Below are positions 6,556-10,896 of a stretch of DNA of 10,896 nt, piece by piece; the stretch's first letter is position 1, and every line of letters begins with the position of its first letter. Position numbers and translations under genes: made by a program. Source of the stretch: Acidimicrobiia bacterium (GTDB taxonomy: Bacteria > Actinomycetota > Acidimicrobiia > IMCC26256 > BP-133); NCBI GenBank assembly GCA_025934385.1, contig JAICYE010000032.1, forward strand, positions 1-10,896, in the 5' to 3' direction. The notes beneath the pieces were generated by a model, which was not told the DNA's origin, made no database searches, and saw only the letters and a list, made by a program, of their open reading frames with translations.

Positions 6556-7554
6556 GTGCGCTTCAGTCCCGGTCAGACGATCGACCACTACGAGGTCCTC
6601 GAGCTCCTCGGCGAAGGAGCCTACGCCGAGATCTACAAGGCCCGCGACACCGGCTCCGGGAACGTCGTCGTGCTGAAGTGCCCGAATCCGCTGCTGTTCG
6701 CCGATCCCGGCCTGTTCCAGCGCTACCAGCGCGAGCGGGACATCGCCCGGACCCTGGACCACCCCGGCGTCCTCCACAGCCTCGACGACGCCGCCAGCCG
6801 GAGCGAGCCGTACGTCGTCATGGAGTACGTCGACGGCGTGAACCTCCGCCAGCGGCTGCGGGGGCGCGACGGGCCTGTCCCGATCGCCCAGGCTCTCGAC
6901 TGGGGCCGGCAGCTGGCCCGCACGCTCGTCTACCTCCACGAGCGGGGGATCGTCCACCGCGACCTGAAGCCCGAGAACGTCCTGGTCGACGCCGACGGCA
7001 CGCTCAAGATCCTCGACTTCGGCACCGCGCTGCTGCGGGGGGCCAGACGCCTCACCTGGCGTCATCTGAGCGAGAGCCTGGGCACGCCCGACTACATGAG
7101 CCCCGAACAGATCCAGGGCGAGCGGGGCGACGGCCGCAGCGACGTCTACGCCGTCGGTGTGATGATGTACGAGTTTCTGACCGGGCGGGTCCCGTTCGAG
7201 GGAGACAACTGGATGGCGGTCATGCAGGGGCACCTGCAGCGATCGCCCGTCCGCATCAGCAAGCTACGACCGGACGTGCCGGCCGAACTGGAGGCCATCG
7301 TGCTCACGGCCATGCGCCGCTACCCCGAGCATCGCTACCCGTCGGCCCAGGCGCTGCTCGACGACCTCGAGAAGGCCGACGCCCCCGGTGCCATCGACGT
7401 CTCGGCGTTCGACCTCACGCCGGAGGCACCGATGGGGGGCATGGCCGCCGCCGCCGACTCCACCGCCCGGCTGTGGAAGCTCGTGGCCACGGTGGCGGTC
7501 GGGTTCATCGGCGTCGTCGCCCTGATCGTGACCCTGACGGTGGTGCTGCGGTGA
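6556..7554 (+). CDS. PknB-type Ser/Thr protein kinase, C-terminally anchored
   Basis: A 332-residue eukaryotic-like kinase with an apparently complete active site: glycine loop GEGAYAEIYKA at 19-29, ATP lysine K41, helix-C glutamate probably E60, HRDLKPEN at 134-141 with catalytic D136, DFG at 154-156, and SPEQ at 182-185. The activation segment (157-181) contains T167, S172, S174 and T177 as possible phosphosites. After the kinase fold comes a short linker (~273-305) rich in Ala, Pro and acidic residues. A single membrane helix at about 309-330 then ends two residues before the C-terminus. There is therefore no extracellular sensor such as PASTA repeats; sensing must use a partner or the cytosolic side. 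GTG 6556 starts four bases after the phosphatase stop. Its stop overlaps the next start as GTGA, which implies coupled translation. Likely substrates are the neighbouring ligase or transporter ATPase, as a guess from context. Confidence 0.92.
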   Translation: MRFSPGQTIDHYEVLELLGEGAYAEIYKARDTGSGNVVVLKCPNPLLFADPGLFQRYQRERDIARTLDHPGVLHSLDDAASRSEPYVVMEYVDGVNLRQRLRGRDGPVPIAQALDWGRQLARTLVYLHERGIVHRDLKPENVLVDADGTLKILDFGTALLRGARRLTWRHLSESLGTPDYMSPEQIQGERGDGRSDVYAVGVMMYEFLTGRVPFEGDNWMAVMQGHLQRSPVRISKLRPDVPAELEAIVLTAMRRYPEHRYPSAQALLDDLEKADAPGAIDVSAFDLTPEAPMGGMAAAADSTARLWKLVATVAVGFIGVVALIVTLTVVLR

Positions 7555-8792
7555 ACCTCCCTCACGGTGTCCGGTGGGTGAGCCTGACGTTCGTCGACGT
7601 TTTCGGGCTCGGCCACGCCGTCACCGTTCCCGCCTCCCGGTTCGCCGAGGCGGTCGAGCGGGGCGAGCCCATCGACGGATCGGTGCTCGAGGGCCGGGCC
7701 CGGCGGCTCGAGACCGACATGCTGTTGCTCCCCGACCCGGCCACGATCTGCCACACCGGCGGCGATCTGGCCCGGGCCGTCTGCAACGTCGTCACCCTCG
7801 ACGGCTCGCCGTGGGCCGCCGATCCCCGCACGGTCCTCCAGCAGGCCGAGGAGCAGGCCGGGGAGCTGACCGAGGGGTGGGCGGCGTCGGCCGAGCTCGA
7901 GCTGTACCTGCTCGACGCCGGCGGGCATCCGATCGACCGCGGCGGCTACTTCGACGAGGTCGAGGGCGTGGGGATGAGCGTCGTCCGGGAAGCGTCGGAA
8001 CGGCTGGCCGGCTGTGGCGTGACGGTGGCCGCCTGCCATCTCGAGGCCGGCCCGGGCCAGTACGAGATCGACCTCGCCCCCCTGCCGTCGCTGGCGCTGG
8101 CCGACGGCGTGGTCCTGGCCAAGCGGCTGGTGCGGGAGGCGGCGGCCGAGCGCGGCCTGCGGGCCACGTTCATGGCCCGGCCCTTCGACGGGCAGCCCGG
8201 TTCCGGTCTCCACCTCCATCAGCGCTCGGGCCATCTCCTCGACGCCGACGGCAAACTGACGGCGGCGGGCGGCAGCTACGTCGCCGGGCAGCTGAGCCAC
8301 GCCCGGGGCCTGGCGGCGCTGGCCGCCCCGACCGTCAACTCCTACAAGCGCCTCCACTCGGGGCCCGAGGCCCCGGGGGCGGTGGTGTGGGCCCACACCA
8401 ACCGGGCGGCCCTGGTGCGGGTGAGCTCCTACCTCGGCGAGACGGCGTCGATCGAGTACCGCGGCGCCGACCCGTCGGCCAACCCCTACCTGCTCCTGGC
8501 CGGGCTGCTGGCCGCCGGCCGCCACGGCATCGACGAGGAGCTGGAACTGGTGCCGCCGCTGGAGGAGGACCTCGAGGGGTTCGACCCCGCTGCCACCGAC
8601 TCCGTCCGCTTCGAGCCGCTCCCCCGCAACCTCGACGACGCCCTCGACGCCTTGATGGCCGACGACGTCCTCGTCGACGCCTTCGACCACGCGCTGGTCT
8701 CCCGGCTGGTGGACGGGCGCCGGGCGGAGATCGAGGAGTACCGGGGCGTGGTCACCGGCTGGGAGCGGGACCGCTACCTCGACGAGTCGTGA
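7551..8792 (+). CDS. Glutamine-synthetase-like gamma-glutamyl ligase
   Basis: A 413-residue member of the glutamine synthetase type I fold, shorter than true GlnA (about 470). The N-terminal beta-grasp part contains SLTFVDVFGLGHAVTVPA and a DGS loop with D42. Catalytic positions are retained: E115/E117 (AELELYL), E165 and E172 (HLEAGPGQYEI), H221 (GSGLHLH), R267 and E273 (YKRLHSGPEAP), R285/R290 (NRAALVR), and E302/R304 (IEYRGADP). The usual MPKP reads MARP. The Tyr-containing adenylylation loop of GlnA (NLYDLPP-like) is absent. The family includes enzymes that join glutamate to ammonia, polyamines or ethanolamine. A gamma-glutamyl-amine synthetase is therefore at least as likely as ammonia assimilation. 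GTG 7551 overlaps the kinase stop (GTGA) and the TGA overlaps the next GTG in the same way. The context with an ABC importer suggests it acts on imported compounds. Confidence 0.88.
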   Translation: MNLPHGVRWVSLTFVDVFGLGHAVTVPASRFAEAVERGEPIDGSVLEGRARRLETDMLLLPDPATICHTGGDLARAVCNVVTLDGSPWAADPRTVLQQAEEQAGELTEGWAASAELELYLLDAGGHPIDRGGYFDEVEGVGMSVVREASERLAGCGVTVAACHLEAGPGQYEIDLAPLPSLALADGVVLAKRLVREAAAERGLRATFMARPFDGQPGSGLHLHQRSGHLLDADGKLTAAGGSYVAGQLSHARGLAALAAPTVNSYKRLHSGPEAPGAVVWAHTNRAALVRVSSYLGETASIEYRGADPSANPYLLLAGLLAAGRHGIDEELELVPPLEEDLEGFDPAATDSVRFEPLPRNLDDALDALMADDVLVDAFDHALVSRLVDGRRAEIEEYRGVVTGWERDRYLDES

Positions 8793-9646
8793 ACGGCGGG
8801 CGGGGAGCGATGGCCCTCGGGGTGCTGTCGCTGGCGGCCCTGGCCGTGTTGGCCCTGCCGGCCTGCAGCACCGCCGCCGGCGTCGAGGCGGCCGCCGTGC
8901 CGAAGACGCTGCACGTCGGCTCCGACATCGAGTACGCCCCGATCGAGTTCTTCAAGGAGAACACGGCCACGCCCCAGGGCCTCGACTACGACCTGGCCCA
9001 GGCCCTCGGGGCCCAGCTCGGCGTGAAGGTGAGGTTCGTCAACGACACCGACTTCGCCGGCATCATCGGTGCACTGCGGGCCGGCCGCTTCGACGTCGTG
9101 ATGTCGGCCATGAACGACACCGCCCAGCGGCGGGGCCGGGGCGTCGACTTCGTCGACTACTTCCGGGCCGGCAGCTCGATGCTGGTCCGCAAAGGGAACC
9201 CCGACCGGATCGCCACGCTCGACGACCTCTGTGGCCGGACCGTGGCCGTGCAGCAGGGAACGACGCAGGACACCGACGTCCTCGCCCCGGAGGCGGCGAA
9301 GTGCCCGGCCGGCCGAAGCCTGGCCGTGCTCCGCTTCGAGAAGGACGCCGACGCCCTCCAGCAGGTGAAGAACGGCCGCGCCGTGGCCGACGTCGAGGAC
9401 TTCCCCGTCGCCGCCTACAACGCCGCCACCTCCGGTCACGGCGCCGACTTCGATGTCGTGTCCCGGCAGGTCGGCGACATCGGCGCCTACGGCATCGCCG
9501 TCCCCCACGACCGGCCGGTGCTGCGCGACCGGCTCCGGACCGCCCTGCAGGCGATCATCGACAACGGTGCCTACGGCCGCATCCTGGCCCGGTGGAACGT
9601 CGCCGCCGGAGCGGTGAAGGCGGCCACCGTCAACGGCGCAGGGTGA
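8789..9646 (+). CDS. Polar amino acid ABC transporter substrate-binding lipoprotein
   Basis: A 285-residue periplasmic-type binding protein of the family that captures amino acids for ABC import. From GTG 8789 the N-terminus has one Arg, a hydrophobic stretch, and a lipobox-like LPAC with Cys26 as the lipidation site; Pro at -2 is less usual. Binding-fold motifs follow: SDIEYAPIEFF at 45-55, GLDYDLAQALGAQLGV at 64-79, FDVVMSAMNDTAQRR at 101-115, VAVQQGTT at 152-159, and VADVEDFPVAAY at 199-210. Arg114 and Asp204 are candidates for binding the ligand carboxylate and amino groups. Cys148 and Cys172 could form a disulfide. GTG 8789 overlaps the ligase stop (GTGA) and keeps a basic N-region, so it is preferred over ATG 8810, whose GGGGAG is only two bases away. 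The ligand is not predictable with confidence. Confidence 0.9.
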   Translation: MNGGRGAMALGVLSLAALAVLALPACSTAAGVEAAAVPKTLHVGSDIEYAPIEFFKENTATPQGLDYDLAQALGAQLGVKVRFVNDTDFAGIIGALRAGRFDVVMSAMNDTAQRRGRGVDFVDYFRAGSSMLVRKGNPDRIATLDDLCGRTVAVQQGTTQDTDVLAPEAAKCPAGRSLAVLRFEKDADALQQVKNGRAVADVEDFPVAAYNAATSGHGADFDVVSRQVGDIGAYGIAVPHDRPVLRDRLRTALQAIIDNGAYGRILARWNVAAGAVKAATVNGAG

Positions 9647-10530
9647 TGTCCTCCACCCGGGCCGCCTCGGCCGAACCCGACGCCATTCTCGCCGTTCCCC
9701 TGCGGCACTGGGGCCGCTGGATCAGCGGCGCGGCCGTGGTCCTGCTGGTGGCCTGGCTCGTCTGGTCGGCGGCCCGGTCGGGTTTCGTCGACGCCGCCCA
9801 GGTCCGCCACTACCTGTTCAGCCCCCTGATCCTGCAAGGCCTGCGGGCCACGGTGATGCTGGCCGTCCTGTCGCAGGCGACGGGGATCGTGCTCGGGGTC
9901 GTCTTCGCCGTGATGCGGCTGTCGAAGAACGCGGTGGCGTCGTGGGTGGCCGGCGCCTACATCTGGTTCTTCCGGGGGACACCGGTCCTCGTGCAGCTCT
10001 TCTTCTGGTACAACGGCGTGCCGTCGGTCTGGAAGCGCATCGACGTCACCGTGCCCTTGCTCCACACCACGCTGTACTCGGCCCGCATGGTCGACTTCAT
10101 GACGCCGTTCATGGCCGCCTTCCTCGGCCTGGCGCTGAACGAGGGCGCCTACATGGCCGAGATCGTCCGGGCCGGGATCCTCTCGGTCGACGAGGGCCAG
10201 GTCGAGGCGGCCCAGGCCCTCGGCATGACGCCGCTGCTCACCATGCGCCGCATCGTGCTCCCCCAGGCCATGCGGGTGATCGTGCCCCCCACCGGGAACG
10301 AATTCATCTCGATGCTGAAGACGACGTCGCTGGCCTCGGCCATCACCTACGGCGAACTGCTGCGGCGTTCGTCGGACATCTACTCCACCAACCTCCAGGT
10401 CGTGCCGCTGCTGGTGGTGGCCAGCCTCTGGTACCTGGTGCTGACCACGGTGGCCAGCGCGGGCCAGTACCTGCTGGAGCGCCGCTTCGGTCGGGGCGGG
10501 TCGTCGCCGCGGCGGAGGCGCCGATGGTGA
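9646..10530 (+). CDS. Polar amino acid ABC transporter permease (HisM/GlnP family)
   Basis: A 294-residue inner-membrane subunit of an amino acid importer. After a first helix (~27-44) comes a typical domain with LILQGLRATVMLAVLSQ at 61-77, FFRGTPVLVQLFFWY at 108-122, NEGAYMAEIVRAGI at 165-178, and the EAA loop EAAQALGMTPLLTMRRIVLP at about 188-206, which docks on the ATPase. The family's motif NEFISMLKTTSLAS follows at 218-231. The C-terminal tail is basic and ends in an arginine run. ATG 9646 shares its A with the TGA of the binding-protein gene (TGATG). Family permeases usually work as homo- or heterodimers. Only one permease gene is seen before the ATPase, so a homodimer is likely unless a second lies past the edge. 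The long N-terminal extension before the first helix pair is common in gram-positive members. Confidence 0.92.
   Translation: MSSTRAASAEPDAILAVPLRHWGRWISGAAVVLLVAWLVWSAARSGFVDAAQVRHYLFSPLILQGLRATVMLAVLSQATGIVLGVVFAVMRLSKNAVASWVAGAYIWFFRGTPVLVQLFFWYNGVPSVWKRIDVTVPLLHTTLYSARMVDFMTPFMAAFLGLALNEGAYMAEIVRAGILSVDEGQVEAAQALGMTPLLTMRRIVLPQAMRVIVPPTGNEFISMLKTTSLASAITYGELLRRSSDIYSTNLQVVPLLVVASLWYLVLTTVASAGQYLLERRFGRGGSSPRRRRRW
10514..10518 (+). promoter_or_regulatory. Ribosome binding site of the ABC ATPase gene
   Basis: GGAGG lies five bases before ATG 10524, inside the end of the permease gene, and supports that start over GTG 10527 and over ATG 10557. Confidence 0.65.
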
Positions 10531-10896
10531 CGCCGCCCCCGACAGCGGCGACGCCGATGGTGCGGGCCGAGCGCGTCGGCAAGTACTTCGGACGGGTGGA
10601 GGCGCTGCGGGGCGTCGACCTCACGGTGCAGGCGGGCGAGGTGACGGTGATCATCGGCCCGTCGGGGTCGGGGAAGTCGACGTTCCTGCGCTGCATCAAC
10701 CACCTGGAGCAGATCTCCTCCGGTCGCCTCTGGGTCGACGGCGAGCTCGTCGGCTACCGCCAGGACGGCGACCGCCTCCACGAGCTCCGGGAACGGGAGG
10801 TGGCCCGCCGGCGGGCGGCCATCGGCATGGTGTTCCAGCGCTTCAACCTGTTCCCCCACATGACCGCGCTCCAGAACGTGACCGAGGCGCCGGTGC
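10524..10896 (+). CDS. Polar amino acid ABC transporter ATPase (HisP/GlnQ family), 3' end outside window
   Basis: The first 124 residues of the importer's ATPase. The A-loop region GKYFGRVEALRGVDL precedes Walker A GPSGSGKST, followed by FLRCINHLEQISSG, typical of HisP/GlnQ proteins. A charged insertion (DGELVGYRQDGDRLHELRE) leads to the Q-loop MVFQRFNLFPHMT. The signature motif, Walker B and switch His lie beyond the window. ATG 10524 has GGAGG at a five-base spacing and overlaps the permease gene by seven bases. ATG 10557 would give the usual family N-terminus but has no ribosome site. It closes the visible part of the operon and should power uptake by the two preceding gene products. The window cut, not a truncation, explains the missing end. 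Confidence 0.93.
   Translation, partial: MVTPPPTAATPMVRAERVGKYFGRVEALRGVDLTVQAGEVTVIIGPSGSGKSTFLRCINHLEQISSGRLWVDGELVGYRQDGDRLHELREREVARRRAAIGMVFQRFNLFPHMTALQNVTEAPV

Larger units (their letters stand above)
5685..10896 (+). other. Predicted six-gene operon: phosphatase, kinase, ligase, amino acid ABC importer
   Basis: Six same-strand genes follow one another with junctions of +4, -4, -4, -1 and -7 bases. No junction has room for a promoter or terminator, so they are very probably co-transcribed and translationally coupled. The order is signalling pair, then ligase, then binding protein, permease and ATPase. The operon continues past the right edge. Its promoter lies before 5685, overlapping the divergent small membrane gene. 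Confidence 0.75.

Noticed and set aside
6678..7550. Upstream extension of the ligase frame into the kinase gene
   Set aside because: The extension is arginine-rich shadow sequence; the ligase fold begins just after GTG 7551, which has the GTGA overlap seen at the next junction.
7335..8690. 451-residue open frame on the minus strand opposite the ligase
   Set aside because: It is a shadow of the ligase gene with no hydrophobic core pattern or motif.
7574..8788. Upstream extension of the binding-protein frame into the ligase gene
   Set aside because: It is low-complexity shadow sequence; a signal peptide with a lipobox begins at GTG 8789.
1..10896. tRNA, rRNA, CRISPR arrays, insertion sequences or integrase genes
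   Set aside because: Reading found no tRNA-like cloverleaf with a TTCGA-type loop, no spaced repeats, and no transposase or recombinase motif. A tRNAscan or Rfam search was not possible here.

Overview
The window is 10,896 bases of very GC-rich DNA with dense genes, many GTG starts and 1-7 base start/stop overlaps. This style, together with a PP2C phosphatase next to a PknB-type kinase, fits an actinobacterium (Actinomycetota). A deep-branching group such as Acidimicrobiia is possible, but that is inference; no rRNA or other marker gene is present. I saw no tRNA, rRNA, CRISPR array or insertion sequence. Nearly all bases belong to ten protein-coding genes or to the two genes cut by the window edges.

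Left part (1-3682): the 3' end of a KdpD-like potassium sensor kinase runs into a convergent CPA2-type sodium or potassium/proton antiporter, with an 80-base overlap of the two 3' ends. Divergent from the antiporter, across a 116-base spacer, is a fused membrane protein: a DedA/SNARE-associated domain followed by a PAP2 lipid-phosphatase domain, with all catalytic motifs present. This part looks like an ion-homeostasis and envelope-lipid block.

Middle (3683-5684): an unusually AT-rich leader of about 100 bases carries candidate control elements: an 11-base direct repeat resembling an actinobacterial PHO box, a hairpin, and a strong Shine-Dalgarno-like run placed too far from the start. It precedes an APC-superfamily amino acid/amine permease. 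The permease ends on a CTAG palindrome that also supplies the stop codon of a small convergent two-helix membrane protein.

Right part (5685-10896, continuing past the edge): six tightly coupled co-directional genes form one apparent operon. They encode a PP2C-family phosphatase in which the key metal-binding aspartate is replaced by alanine, a Ser/Thr kinase whose only membrane segment is at its extreme C-terminus, a glutamine-synthetase-like ligase without the adenylylation loop, and a polar amino acid ABC importer (binding lipoprotein, permease, ATPase).

The layout suggests a module that couples amino acid or amine import and gamma-glutamylation to Ser/Thr phosphorylation. It recalls, without being homologous in layout to, the mycobacterial GlnH-GlnX-PknG amino acid sensing pathway. 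This is the strongest candidate for an undescribed system in the window; the functional linkage is inference from gene order.
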